From the NCBI RefSeq assembly GCF_047663525.1, contig NC_092617.1:2174501-2238500 (forward strand): a DNA stretch of 64,000 nt, written 5' to 3'. The stretch comes from Anas platyrhynchos. Its lineage: Eukaryota > Chordata > Aves > Anseriformes > Anatidae. How positions within the stretch are numbered: the stretch's first letter is position 1; each line of letters begins with the position of its first letter. The notes beneath the pieces are model-generated. The model was not told the origin of the DNA and ran no database searches. It worked only from the letters and a program-made list of their open reading frames with translations. Below, one piece after another: positions 10,602 to 21,690 of the stretch. Made by a program: the position numbers and the translations under genes.

Positions 10602-11740
10602 TCACAGAATTTCACAGAATCACAGAATTGTCTAGGTTGGAAGAGAGCTCAAGATCATTGAGTCCAACCTCTGACCTAACGCTAACAGTCCCCACTAAAC
10701 CATATCCCTAACCTCTACATCTAAACGTCTTTTAAAGACTTCCAGGGATGGTGACTCCACCACCTCCCTGGGCAGCCTGTTCCAATGTCTAACAACCCTT
10801 TCAGTAAAGAAGTTCTTCCTAACATCCAGCCTAAAACTCCCCTGGCGCAACTTTAGCCCATTCCCCCTCGTCCTGTCACCAGGCACGTGGGAGAACAGGC
10901 CAACCCCCACCTCACTACAGCCTCCTTTAAGGTATCTGTAAAGGGCAATAAAGTCGCCCCTGAGCCTCCTCTTCTCCAGGCTGAACAAGCCCACCTCCTT
11001 CAGCCACTCCTCGTAGGACTTGTTCTCCAGGCCCCTCACCAGCTTCGTTGCCTTTCTCTGGACCCGCTCAAGCACCTCGATGTCCTTCTTGTAGCGAGGG
11101 GCCCAAAACTGAACACAGTACTCGAGGTGCGGCCTCACCAGAGCCGAGTCCAGGGGGATGATCACCTCCCTAGCCCTGCTGGTCACAGTGTTTCTGATAC
11201 AAGCCAGGATGCCGTTGGCCCTCTTGGCCACCTGAGCACACTGCTGGCTCATATTCAGCCAACTGTCCACCATCACTCCCAGGTCCTTCTCTGCCTGGCA
11301 GCTCTCCAACCACTCATCTCCCAGCCTGTAGCTCTGCTTGGGGTAATTGCGCCCCAGGTGCAGGACCCGGCACTTGGCCTTGTTAAACTTCATGCAGTTG
11401 ACCTCAGCCCATCAGTGCAGCCTATCCAGATCCTCCTGCAGAGCTTTCCTACCCTCGAGCAGATCGACACACACACATAGCTTGGTGTCATCTGCAAACT
11501 TACTGAAGGTGCACTCAATGCCCTCGTCCAGATCATTGATGAAGATATTAAAGAGGACCGGCCCCAGCACCGAGCCCTGGGGGACGCCACAAGTGACTGG
11601 CCTCCAACTGGACTTGACTCCATTTACCACGACTCTTTGGGCCCGGCTATCCAGCCAGTTTCTAACCAAACGAAGCATGCGCCAGTCCAAGTCAAGAGCA
11701 GCCAGTTTCTTGAGGAGAATGCTGTGGGAGACGGTGTCAT
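10602..11740 (-). mobile_element. CR1 LINE, 5'-truncated, minus strand
   Basis: The 3' end at 10602-10630 has the typical tail on this strand (TTCTGTGATTCTGTGAAATT). Inland, a long frame (11393 to 10695) encodes the ORF2 C-terminal part with [20 protein letters not shown] and [21 protein letters not shown] second frame (11768 to 11412) holds part of the reverse transcriptase with [20 protein letters not shown] and FADDTKL, so the FADD catalytic motif is kept. The two frames are joined by a stop near 11410. The element is cut at about 11740 inside the RT palm, where ERV sequence takes over. CR1 is the main bird LINE; this copy cannot move by itself. Confidence 0.9.
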
Positions 11741-11749
11741 TTCTTCTGC

Positions 11750-13372
11750 TTTGTCCTCCTGCTTCCAAGATGGCCCAACACTGGAGAAACCTGCCTCATC
11801 TTCTTCTTCCTCTTTTATTGTCTGGGTAGGGGTTTCCTACCATTCTAAAGAAAAACTGAGTTTCACACCCATTTTTTCCTCTTGCATGTAGAGTCAACAG
11901 ATGCTGGCTTAGGTTCATTCTCTAGCCCAGTGACGTGTCCCATTGCAGGGGCTGGAGTGGCTGCAGGGCCCATCACAGGAGTTGTTCTGGCTGTGAGGCC
12001 TTTCATAGGAATTGGAGTGGCTGCAGTGTCTATTGCAGGTTTGGGAGTTGTTATAGGGCCTATTATAGGGATGTGTTTAACCTTAAGCCCATTGCAGGAG
12101 CTGGAGTGCCTGGAGGGCCTGTTGCAGGGTTTGGAGTGGCTTTGGACAGGCTCTGGGCCTGTCAAAGGGGCTGGAGTGTGCCTGCAGGAAAAGTCACAGG
12201 GGTGGGAGAGGTGTGGACTGTAGCTTCATAAGCATAACTTAACCACCAGCGTATTGCAGTGTTTTGTGTCTCTTTGGAATTGCCGGGGTGATGACACGCT
12301 TAAGCATTTCACAGTTTTGTTTAAGATTGCACTTGCTCAGAGGTGAAATTCCAAAGCACTGGACGTGTCCACTGCTGTAGGTGCCTGCCCAGATCTTCGA
12401 ACTCTTCCTGCCACTCCTAGCTTTCCTGCTTCTGGACAGATCTCTGGATGGCACGTTTAAGTTGTTGTTTAAACTTAAACAAAACCTGAATGGCATTGAG
12501 GAGACCTAAAAATAGGAACATGCTGGTTTGACCATCGCAAGGATATTCAAAGCTTTGAAGAGCTATTGTAATTAGCCCGGAGGAGAAGCATGAGGTGGAG
12601 GAGAAAGGGAGAGTGAAGAAGTGGGGAAAAGCATCCCCCACCACCCTGCATAGATTTAATCCCTGAGGAGAAAAGGCAAAGACTGTAATTCTTCATAGTT
12701 TCCAAGAGATGAAGAGATGGTTCCTCAGGTATTGAGGGGGCAATAATTTGATCCTATCAGAAGTCAGTGTTATCCACTACAGCAAGGCAGTAACCTTAAA
12801 CCAGCCCCCAGAATTCATAAACAGCATGACATGGAAGTTACTAATGTGCTATACAACACAGTTCTGAAAAGAAGCACAACAGACCCCAGATCAAAAAGAT
12901 CAATATTGTGATCAGCAACTGTTAAACTCATCTAATGCTTATAACAATTTATTTTTAAAACTCTGCGGTCAGATCTGGCATCTCAACCTCTGTGCTCCAC
13001 GCTAGGCACCAAGAAGACTTGCTGTGGTTTGACCCTGCAGGCAGCTCAGCACTACAAATCTATTCATCCAATGGGACAGAGAGAACTGAGAGGAAAAAAA
13101 AAAAAAAAAGTTCATGGGTTGAGATAAAGGCAATTTAATAGAACGCAAAAGGAATTATTATTATTACTATTATTATTGACACCAATTGACTAAGGTCATG
13201 ACATTTTTGTGTTCATATCGAAAGACAGGAAAGGTGGTGGTGATAAATCAGAAATTGACAGAGCTGAGCATGACATAGATTGTATGAAATACGTGCTGGA
13301 TATTGTCTTAGTTTTGTCTGAGATAGAGTTATTTTTTCTTCCTAGTAGCTGGTATGGTGCTGTGTTTCAAAT
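11750..13372 (-). mobile_element. ERVL-like leader and LTR remnant, minus strand
   Basis: 12239-12644 and 11880-12200 match, reversed, the internal sequence after the LTR at 35914 (about 36900-37555). This includes a Pro/Ala-rich tandem-repeat stretch (minus-strand PVMGPAATPAPAMGHVTG) that answers the 37380-37540 stretch. From 13020 on (TGCTGTGGTTTGACCCTGCA) an LTR end of the same type as 26431-27033 begins, with an A18 tract at 13099. At 13300-13372 a plus-strand piece of the opposite LTR end (TTCCTAGTAGCTGGTATGGT) follows, so the LTR is broken and rearranged. No intact gene remains. Confidence 0.6.
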
Positions 13373-13373
13373 T

Positions 13374-13850
13374 TACAGAATCACAGAATAGTTCGGGTAG
13401 GAAAAGACCTTATAGATCACATAATTCCAACTCACCTCCCATGGGCAGGGACACCTTCCACTAGACCAGGTTGATGAAAGCCCATCCAACCTGGCCTTGA
13501 ATGCATCACGGGATGGGGCACAGATCTAATAGATCCATATCCTTCTTACACAGGGAGCCCCAGAGCTGAATGCAGTCCTTGAGGTGTGGCCTCACCAGGG
13601 CCAAGTACAGAAGGACTATCACTTCCCTACATCTGTTGACCACAGTATCCTTGGTACAAGGCAGGCCTTCTTGGCCAACTCAGCACACTGATGGCTCATA
13701 CTAGGCCGACTATCCACCAATATCCCCAGGTCCTTTTCCCCTGGGCAGCTGTCCAACCACCCTTCCCACAGCATTGCGTGGGGTTCTTGTGCCCCAAGTG
13801 CAGGACCCAGCACTTGGCCAACTTCATGCAGTTGGCCTCAGCCCATGGGT
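13374..13850 (-). mobile_element. CR1 LINE 3' fragment, minus strand
   Basis: It starts with ACAGAATCACAGAATAGTTC (the CR1 tail reversed). After an internal deletion near 13510 it continues with ORF2 C-terminal sequence, where the minus strand gives WLDSCPGEKDLGILVDSRPS, parallel to the 10.7-kb copy. Stops and deletions make it non-coding. Confidence 0.75.
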
Positions 13851-13859
13851 GCAGCAATC

Positions 13860-14310
13860 AACAAGACAGAAGTCACCTCATGAACATTTTTAAAGAAATG
13901 GGCTGGCTGCTGCTCTTGCAGCTTCTTGGCAAGACACAGCCAAGCTTTGTGCCTCCTGCTCTCCAGTCATGGACTCAAGCTGAAGGGACAAGATGACCCA
14001 TATGCGGGCCTTCTTTCTGTCTGGGTTCTCCTAGGTCTGGAGGCAGAGGGGATCCCCCAGTCAGCATGCCAAGCAGGTGGCTTCTGCTGGCCTAGCAGGG
14101 CCACTGCCAGATGTCAGCCCAAAAGTTCAGATCCCAGGTCTATGTCAAGGCTGACCTGTCACCTACAGACAGAAGTGACCTCACAGTCCCTTTCTGTCAC
14201 ACGTTCCTGCTGCTCCCCTATCCACTGCAGAGACAGAAGTGACCTCACAGTCCCTGCCACAGACACATTCCTGCTGCTGCGGCAGGAGATCCTGAGGTAG
14301 AGCTGACTTC
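13860..14310 (+). repeat. GTGACCTCACAGTCCC repeat module, copy c (partial)
   Basis: The 5' third of the module is missing and replaced by CR1. The rest, from GGACTCAAGCTGAAGGGACA to TCCTGAGGTAGAGCTGA, matches copy b, with AGAAGTGACCTCACAGTCCC present twice (14171 and 14236). Confidence 0.75.
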
Positions 14311-16250
14311 TCTAGTCCCTTAGAGACAAGGGTTCACTTTTCTGGATTAGAAATTTAGCAGATGGGCTGTTCTGCTTAGGGTGTCAGGTCTGTGGTTAGG
14401 TTATGGGCAAGCTTTGTGGAACAGTTTTTTGTTTTACATCTGCCTAGAAGTCTAGGTTTAATGGAGCATGTTAATGCTAGTATTGAAGGCAGGGATTAGG
14501 GTGAGCCCAAGAGTAAAGGCAAGGGCAAAGGACTATGGGCTGAGTTTTGCTTCATGGAATACTTTGAGTTCAAGCATTAGAATAGGGGATTCTTGTCAGG
14601 GTGTTGGAGTGGCATTTAGGTTTAGGGATTACTCTTTAAAACTCTTCAAAAGTGGGTTTTCTTTAAAACTGGTTACTCTTTAAAATTGGCTAACGGCCTT
14701 ACATCAATGTTTTAATTCTGTGTTAAAGCAGCATCAACATTACCTGAAGCCTCTTACCTCTACGAAATTGTTGTAGAGGTTCACTCACCCTTCTCCCTCC
14801 CTCTCTAGGGATGTCCGAATCAGACCCTGGCTTTGTTTTTCATGGATTACTGAGGGCAGATTGGGAGACATCAGTCAAGGCAGGGAGGTGCTCAGAGCAA
14901 GGTGAGAGCAAGGTGGGGAAGCAAGGTGGGTATCTAAGTCCTGCAGGGAAACAGGTGCAGACGTGAGAGCATAGGACAGCGTGTGGTGGTTATGGTCAAG
15001 GATCTTTTGCAAGATGAAAGCCCCGACAGAGCCAACAGCTTTGCCTGCTGGGCTCTGGCTCTTGTCTCCGTCAGCGATGCCTATGAGAAGACACCTCATC
15101 CTTACAGCAGTAGGGCCTCAATGCCTCCTCATCCCCCTCCAGGAGCCTGGGAGATGTCCTCCTGTAGCCTTGTACTTGGCACTGCCCTTACCTACTGTGC
15201 ACCGACACAGGAAGAGCCCTAAACCCAACTGCAGGGACAGCATCTCCCTTCCCAGAGGCTGGGGTCAGGGCCCAACTGTTGGACTTCATGGGACACATCA
15301 AGGTTTCCTCAGCATCAGGGCCACCTTTCCTGGGCCTTGGTCTCCCTGTCATCACTGCCTGCCCTTTTCTGCTCTAACAAGTCCATGGGGAGGCCTTGAC
15401 AGTAATGTCCCTCAGTGGGACCGTTAGCACTGTGAGAGGCTTTGGAGTTTGCACCAGACTTGGACTACTTGAGAAGCTGCTTCAGCCACCCAGATCAAGC
15501 TCCTCTGCCAGGCACAGCATTGCTGGGGGCACTGCGTGCAGCTGGCATGGGGAGAGGAGAGAAGGGGGAGAGAGGTTCAGTGCAGCCTGAGGTGGGGGGG
15601 AAGACAGGGGAGAGCTGGCAGAGGGAGAAATCTTGCCAGCCACCTCCCCATGGTAAGTCTCTGGGTGCAGGACAATGCCACTGCACACCCTGCCAGGCTC
15701 TCCTGGAGCTGGCCCAGCCCTCAGCTGATGGGAGCTGTCAGGAGGACGCTCGGTGTCGGAGTTGAAGGGCATGCAGGGCTTGTGTGCTGCAGGGTCAGCA
15801 TGCAGGGAGCGAGGGCTCCCTTCTCTTGGCGCCGGCTGCAGGCTGTGAAGCCGGGGATGCAGGCAGGGGTGGCCAGGGCTGTGGTGCAGAGCAGGGTCCC
15901 TGCTGTGCCCCAGAGGCTGTGTGCCGCGGCAGGGCCTCTGCCACCTGCCAGGCTCAGCACTCAGCCTGCCTGGGGAGCTGCCCAGGGGCTGCAGGGAGAA
16001 GCTGCAGGTGGAAGGAGCCCTCCTGGTACCTCAGGGCAGGACAGGGCAGGGTCCTGCTGCTGCCCAGAGCCTGCTGCCTGGGGCAGGCTGCTCACAGCCC
16101 CACACCTCCCCAGGGCACTGCACTGCAGAACTGCCTGGCAAGAGCTACCTGAAGGCAGTGCACTTTTTAGAATCTGCTTCATTTTCCTGCCCATGTGCTG
16201 AGGCAGAAGGATGGTCATGGAGTAGGAGCATCTGTAGTAGAGACTAAGGC
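14311..16250 (+). repeat. Intergenic OR-cluster spacer, no gene seen
   Basis: 14330-14700 is the GGGTTAG/TTTAGGG-rich spacer that also follows the module at 52170-52400. 14980-15425 is a spacer block also seen reversed at 23358-23830 and, in part, at 62570-63010 (TCATCACTGCCTGCCCTTTT type). 15480-16150 is GC-rich with several long overlapping frames on both strands, none of which resembles a known protein. I call no gene. Confidence 0.55.
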
Positions 16251-16421
16251 TCCTTGAGCATTGCTGCTGCTCTGAGGCACCTCACACACCTCAGCATACA
16301 GACATTACTGGCATTAGCTTTGTTGTTTCTTAGGGAATTATTTGACCTTTTCCATTCCTGCAGACAGGGAGATGTCTTTTGCATGTGGCTATCTTGGCTC
16401 CCTTGCTCAGAGGCAATAAAT

Positions 16422-16575
16422 ATGTTACAGCAGCTCCATCACTTAGTTCCTCCTTCTGGCATTTATAGACACATGTGAGCTACAGCTCCTGCAATTTGGG
16501 CTCTTTCTGGGCATCTACCTGGCTGCCCTCCTGGGCAATAGCCTCATCCTCACAATTGTAGTCTCACACACCTCC
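16422..16575 (+). pseudogene. Olfactory receptor N-terminal fragment, dead
   Basis: This 150-base piece matches the first 50 codons of the neighbouring ORs: after an ATG at 16422 it reads, with a 2-base loss, to FLLLAFIDTCELQLLQFGLF and GIYLAALLGNSLILT. A TAG replaces the conserved GAG at codon 9, and the frame is lost after about 16570. It is followed at 16601 by a second copy of a 30-base block (TTTGTTGTTTCTTAGGGAAT) that also precedes it at 16319, so it lies in a local tandem duplication. Confidence 0.8.
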
Positions 16576-16914
16576 ACATACAGAGAGTACCGGCATCACT
16601 TTTGTTGTTTCTTAGGGAATTATTTGACCTTCTCCTCACGTCCCACCAACAGGGACATGTCCCTGGCCTGTGCACTTCTCAGATCACTGCAGATTTCCTT
16701 TTACCTGTTGCTGTAGACCAGGACTGACTGCTGCAGAGCCCACAGCACAGCCCCCTGCTTCTTGTGGCACCCTCAGAGCACCAAGCAGAGGTAAGCCAAG
16801 CAGCTGCAGAAAGCTCTTCCTGTGAAAGGAATGGGAAAGAATGTGTTCTGTGTGACTGTTCTATGAGACGTGCAAAGTATTTTGGTCAGAGAAGTCCTTA
16901 AATTTTACAATGTC

Positions 16915-16932
16915 ATTTCTTCTTCTGGACAG
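16915..16932 (+). other. Splice acceptor upstream of the OR at 17028
   Basis: ATTTCTTCTTCTGGACAG ends in AG at 16932, 23 bases before the first in-frame ATG (16956) and 95 before the ATG that matches other ORs (17028). Confidence 0.5.
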
Positions 16933-17027
16933 ACTACGTTGCCCAGGGGCAATAAATGTGTAACAGCAGCTCCATCACCGAGTTACTCCCGCTGGCATTC
17001 GCAGGACCCCATGCTCAGAATGAGCAA

Positions 17028-17954
17028 ATGCCCAACAGCAGCTCTGTGAGCGAGTTCCTCCTGCTGGCATTTGCAGATACGCGCGAGCTGCAGCTCCTGC
17101 ACTTCGCGCTCTTCCTGGGCATCAACCTGGCTGCCCTCCTGGGCAACGGACTCATCCTCACTGCTGTAACCTGTGACCACCGCCTGCACACCCCCATGTA
17201 CTTCTTCCTCCTCAACCTCGCCCTCCTCGATCTGGGATGCATCTCCACTTCTGTCCCCAAAGCCATGGCCAATTTCCTCTGGGATGCCAGGGTCATTTCC
17301 TACCCAGGATGTGCTGCACAGGTCTTTTTGCTAGTCTTTCTGATTTCATCAGAACTATCTCTTCTCACCGTCATGGCTTACGACCGTTACATCGCCATCT
17401 GTCAGCCCCTGTACTACAGGACCCTCCTGAGCAGCAGAGCCTGTGCCCAGATGGCAGCAGCTGCCTGGGGCAGTGGCTTTCTCCACGCTGTGCTGCATAT
17501 TGCCAATACATTTTCACTGCCTCTCTGCAATGGCAATACCCTCAACCAGTTCTTCTGTGAAATCCCCCAGATCCTCAAGCTCTCCTGCTCAGACTCCTAC
17601 ACAAGGGAAGTTCAACTTTGTACGGTTACTGCTTTTCTATTTGGGGGTTGTTTTGTTTTCATTGTGGTGTCCTATGTGCAGATCTTCAGGGCTGTGCTGA
17701 GGATTCCCTCGCAGCAGGGACGGCACAAAGCCTTTTCCACATGCCTCCCTCACCTGGCTGTGGTCTCCCTCTTTATGAGCACTATCATGTTTGCCCAGCT
17801 GAAGCCCCCATCCATCTCTTCCCCATCCCTGGACCTGGTGCTCGCAGTCCTGTATGCAGTTGTGCCTCCAGCAGTGAACCCCCTCATCTACAGCATAAGG
17901 AGCCAGGAGCTCAAGAATGCCATATGGAAACTGATGGGCAGGTGTTTTTCATAA
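17028..17954 (+). CDS. Olfactory receptor, OR14-like (gamma-c), intact
   Basis: A 308-residue odorant receptor if started at 17028, the position homologous to the other ORs here (MPNSSSVSEF). The frame is open up to another ATG at 16956, which would add 24 residues, MCNSSSITELLPLAFAGPHA and four more; these look like a second, partial OR N-terminus (compare NSSSVSEFLLLAFA). Motifs are GN in TM1, PMYFFLLNLALLDLG, MAYDRYIAIC, KAFSTCLPHLAVVSLF and NPLIYSIRSQELK. All conserved extracellular Cys are present, and NSS at residue 3 is a glycosylation site. It differs from its neighbours at many places in TM3-TM6 and has the short tail NAIWKLMGRCFS, so it is a separate receptor. It acts as an odorant-activated GPCR at the olfactory cilia; the ligand is unknown. 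Confidence 0.9.
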   Translation: MPNSSSVSEFLLLAFADTRELQLLHFALFLGINLAALLGNGLILTAVTCDHRLHTPMYFFLLNLALLDLGCISTSVPKAMANFLWDARVISYPGCAAQVFLLVFLISSELSLLTVMAYDRYIAICQPLYYRTLLSSRACAQMAAAAWGSGFLHAVLHIANTFSLPLCNGNTLNQFFCEIPQILKLSCSDSYTREVQLCTVTAFLFGGCFVFIVVSYVQIFRAVLRIPSQQGRHKAFSTCLPHLAVVSLFMSTIMFAQLKPPSISSPSLDLVLAVLYAVVPPAVNPLIYSIRSQELKNAIWKLMGRCFS

Positions 17955-18232
17955 CCAACAACATTCTTGCCTTTCTTCTTCTGAAAACAACTGAAAACAT
18001 TACTCACATTAGGCCATGCCAATTCTTTGATCTTGTGTTGCTGTTAGTTTCCACTAATATTCTGAGTAATTTTGTTCACTTAGAAGTAACATTCTTCATT
18101 TTGGTTCATTATTCTATTTCCCTCTTAAAAGAGCTATGCCTAAATACTCACATCTGCTTTCAGAGTTGCCGTCACATTAGAACGTGCTCAAAGAGAGTCC
18201 CAAAGGCTCCCTGGGACATAGGAAGTGCTGGG

Positions 18233-19279
18233 TGTAGTGGGTTTATATGGCAAGGTTTTGGTAGCAGGGGGCCAGAGGGGTGACTTCTGTGAGAAGGACC
18301 TAGAAGCTGCCCCATGTTAGGTAAGGACCCCATTGCTGACCAGAGCTGAGCCAATAAGTGATGTTGTTTTGCACCTCTGTGAGAGCATGTTTAAGACATG
18401 GAAAAAAAAATGCTGTGCCACATAGCAGCTGGGAGAGTGAGAGGAGTGATGAACAGTCTTGCAGGCACCAAAGTCACTGAAGAAGGAGGCGTAGAGGTGC
18501 TCCAGGCTCCGGAGCAGAAGTCCCCTGCGGCCTGTGGTGAGGATCATGGTGAAGCAGGCTGTCCCCCTGCAGCCCATGGAGCACCACGGTGGAGCAGGGT
18601 TCCACACTGCAGCCCGTGGAGGAGACCACAGTCGAGCAGGTGGACCTGCACTGAGGGAGACTGCAGCCTGTGGAAGACTCCTGCTGGAGCAGATTCCGGG
18701 CCGGACCTGTAGCCCGTGGAGAGGAGCCCATGCAGGAGCAGGTGACCTGTCAGGAGCTGCTGCCTGTGGGGGATCCAGGTTGGAGCAGTTTGCTCCTGAG
18801 GGATGGACTCCGTGGTACAGACCCATATCTGGAGCAGTTCTGGAAGAGTTGCTGCCTCTGGGCAGCTCATGCCGGATCCGTTCAGCAAGGACTGCATCCC
18901 GTGGGAGGGACCCCACAGCACAGGGGATGAGAGTGATTGAGAAGGAGCGACAGAGAAGAAGCGCTATAGACTGACCATAAGCCCCGCTCCCCCATTCCCC
19001 TGCACCACTCAGGGGGATGAGGTGGAAGTGGCTGGTTGGGGAAAGGTGCTTTTAGTTTCTTTCCTTTGTTTCTCACTTCTATAACTTATTAGTAATAAGT
19101 ACTATCTCCCTATGCCGAGTCTGTTTTGCCCATCACGATAATTACTGTGCAATCTCCTCATCCTTATCTCAACCCTTGAGCTCTCTTCATCATATTTTCT
19201 CCCCGTTCCTCTTTGAGGAGGGGGAGTGAGAGAGCAGTTGTGGTGGAGCTCGGCTGCCCACCCGAGTAAAACCACCACA
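18233..19279 (+). mobile_element. Solo LTR of a bird ERV
   Basis: It starts TGTAGTGGGTTTATATGGCA and ends CCCGAGTAAAACCACCACA, matching the TG...CA form with short inverted ends. The inside has GC-rich repeats of the GAGCAG/GCCCGTGGAG kind (18540-18900) and the ATT-poor end typical of a class of bird LTRs I recognise by its opening phrase. A related piece sits in the provirus at 44240-44665. No clear target-site repeat was found next to it. The open frames inside are LTR sequence. Confidence 0.65.
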
Positions 19280-19307
19280 AAGACACAACCCTTTTGTAAC
19301 AGCACAG

Positions 19308-20640
19308 AAGCATCCTCCTGGAGAACACCAGGAGCTTTGTGGTGCACCCAAACCTTCCCAAGCATCCAAACAATGCCTTCGTGCTCCAAAGCACATCACT
19401 TGACATGCAAGATTCAAGCCAGGGAACCCAAGCACCTCCTGAATCATCATGACAAGGCTCAAAAGCATCTCCTTGGAGACATCAAGCCCCTACCTAGAGC
19501 ATTCAAGAGTCTACCCTAAATAAGAATATCCTTCACGCATCTAAGCATCTCCATAGTTCTCTCTAATACCTTCTTGGAAGACCAAAGCACCACTCTGTGG
19601 AATAGTAGCATCAACTGTGAGCACCCAAGCATCTCCATGGGGCACCCAAGAAAATCCTTGCAGGACCCAAGCATCTGCACACAGCAATGAAGTACTTCCT
19701 TGGGGACACCACACAAGCATCTCTCTGGGGAACACAAGCACCTTCCTGAAGGACCCAAGGATCTCTCTGGAATCCCCAAGCATTTTTCCAGGGCACGCTA
19801 GCATCTCCTCGCTTGAGCCAAGCAACCTTCCTTAAGCACACAGGCATCTCTCTGGAGCACCCAAGCATCACCCCAGAGTATCCACGCACTTTTGTGAGAC
19901 ACTCAGGTTCCTGCCATTGATGACAAACATGTCCCAGGGCACACAAGCACTATTTTGGACACCCAAGTAATTCCTAGATCACACAAGCATCTCCCAGAGG
20001 CACCCAAGTAGATTCTGAGAATACCCAACCATCTATTTGGAGTAATAAAGCACTCACTGGGTCACCCAGGCATGTCCCTGGAGCACCCACATGTGCCCCC
20101 GGGCACCCAGGCATATCCTTTGAGCATTGTAACATCTCCCCAGGGCGCACAAGCACCTCAAGGGACAGCCGAGACCCCCCATCGGCACCTTCAGCCCCTC
20201 CCCATGGTTCACAAACACCTCCCTGGGGTACAGAGATATGTCTCTGGAAACACAACACATCTCCATTGAGCACCCAAGGCTTTCTCTGGAGCACTAGGAA
20301 CCTCCCTGGGGTGTAAGAGGGGCAACCAAGAACCTCCCTAAGGCACATAAGCATAGCCCTGGGGCATACTAACATCTCCCTGGTGCACCTGATTCTGTCC
20401 TGGTCATGCCAGGTTCTCCCACGGTCACCCAAGCTCCTCCCTGGAACACCCAAGAACCTCATTGGAGTCCCCAAGAATCTCCCCACTGCACTCCAACATC
20501 TGAGTGGAAAACCCAGGCATCTCCTCAGGGCTCCAAAACAACACCTGGAGCACCAATCTTCTCATGGGAGCTTATCGGCCACTTCCTGCAGTAGCCAAGC
20601 ATCTCACAAGGGTACCCAAGCACACTGCATCACGCAAAAT
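19308..20640 (+). repeat. Diverged 21-bp minisatellite (about 60 units)
   Basis: Units start near AAGCATCTCC and end near GGGCACCC, and the AAGCA/AGGCA phase recurs every 20-22 bases over about 1.33 kb, for example at 19845, 19866 and 19887. Because 21 is a multiple of three, the minus strand has long frames of a 7-residue repeat of GCPREML type (19516-19946 and 19974-20486). Units differ from each other at many sites. The array starts about 30 bases after the LTR end at 19279. Confidence 0.8.
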
Positions 20641-21245
20641 ACTCTCCAGAGAAACAAACAAAAAAGAGGGCCTCGTTTGCTTGCTCCTCCTGATCAGGTG
20701 GCCTGTAGCAGACCCCAGCTCCAATGCCCCTGTCCCTGCCCTCCTATAACCCTGACCCATCATGCTCACCGTCAGCTCCTCACCCATCCCCAGGCAGAGC
20801 TGCAGGCACTCCAGCTGCTCCTTGACAGGGAGGGCGATGCCCCCTCCTCATGTCCCCAGCCTGTCCTTCCTAAAGAGCCCATGTCCTTCCATTCCAACAT
20901 GCCATTCATGGGAGTCATCCCCTCGCATCTCCTCAGTGCCAAAGCAGTCATTTCATAGCAACGAGCACAGATGGGGCTGAGGGACTCCATGCCTTCTTTT
21001 TCCTTAGTCTTTGCCAAAAATCTCCCTCTCCTCTGTGCTCGGGGATATGGGAGAGAATCAGAAAATGGAAAGAAATTGTCAGTTAATGTAAAAACAGTTA
21101 AAGAGGACAGAAAAGGAAGGAAGGATAATAACAAAGGAATTGTAACCAGCAAGGACAGCCAGCAATGTACTGGGCTGTGTGAGCTGGGAATGGCCAGGGG
21201 ATGCAGGGAAGGGATGATCCAGAAGACAGCACCCAGATTTGAGGT
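20641..21245. other. Intergenic, nothing recognised
   Basis: Unique-looking DNA between the 21-bp array and a CR1 remnant. Overlapping frames on both strands (20772-21290 minus being the longest) show no known motif and no matching copy elsewhere in the window. Confidence 0.4.
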
Positions 21246-21690
21246 CCCCAGGACAGGAGGGATGTCAGCAAGCTGCAGCGGGTTTAGCACAGGGCCCCCA
21301 AGATGCTCTGGAGCACTCTGCCCATGAGGAGAGGCTGAGGGTGCTGGGCTTGTCCAGCCTGGGGAAGGGCAGGGCGAGGGGGACTTCCTCTGGCTGTATC
21401 TCTGGGGGGGGAGTTGTGGAGGATGCGGAGCCAGGATCTTCAGCTGGGTTCAGGGTGGGAGGACGAAAGACAACAGCTGTGAAGGTGAAAGAGGAGAGCT
21501 TCAGGCTGGAGAGAAGGTAAAAAGCCTTCTCACCATGAGCTCAGCCAGGAGTCACCCAGAGGCTGTGCAGTCTCCGTCTTTGCTGGTTTTGCAAAATGCA
21601 ACAGGATCAAGCCCTGAACAGCCTGTTCTGACCATGCTTATGACAGCTTGGGCTGCAGGTCTCCTGAGGTCCCTGCCAACATGCCTTATG
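21246..21690 (+). mobile_element. CR1 LINE fragment, old, plus strand
   Basis: The line AAGCTGCAGCGGGTTTAGCA...GGAGAGGCTGAGGGTGCTGG, then CAGCCTGGGGAAGGGCAGG, and the end with CTCCTGAGGTCCCTGCCAAC follow the order of the CR1 ORF2 C-terminus and 3' UTR (compare 49540-49980). Many changes and a purine-rich interruption near 21380-21500 mark an old copy. Confidence 0.55.

Noticed and set aside
15536-16201. 221-residue plus-strand frame upstream of the OR fragments
   Set aside because: GC-rich spacer with frames open on several strands, no known domain, and no conserved partner of equal length.
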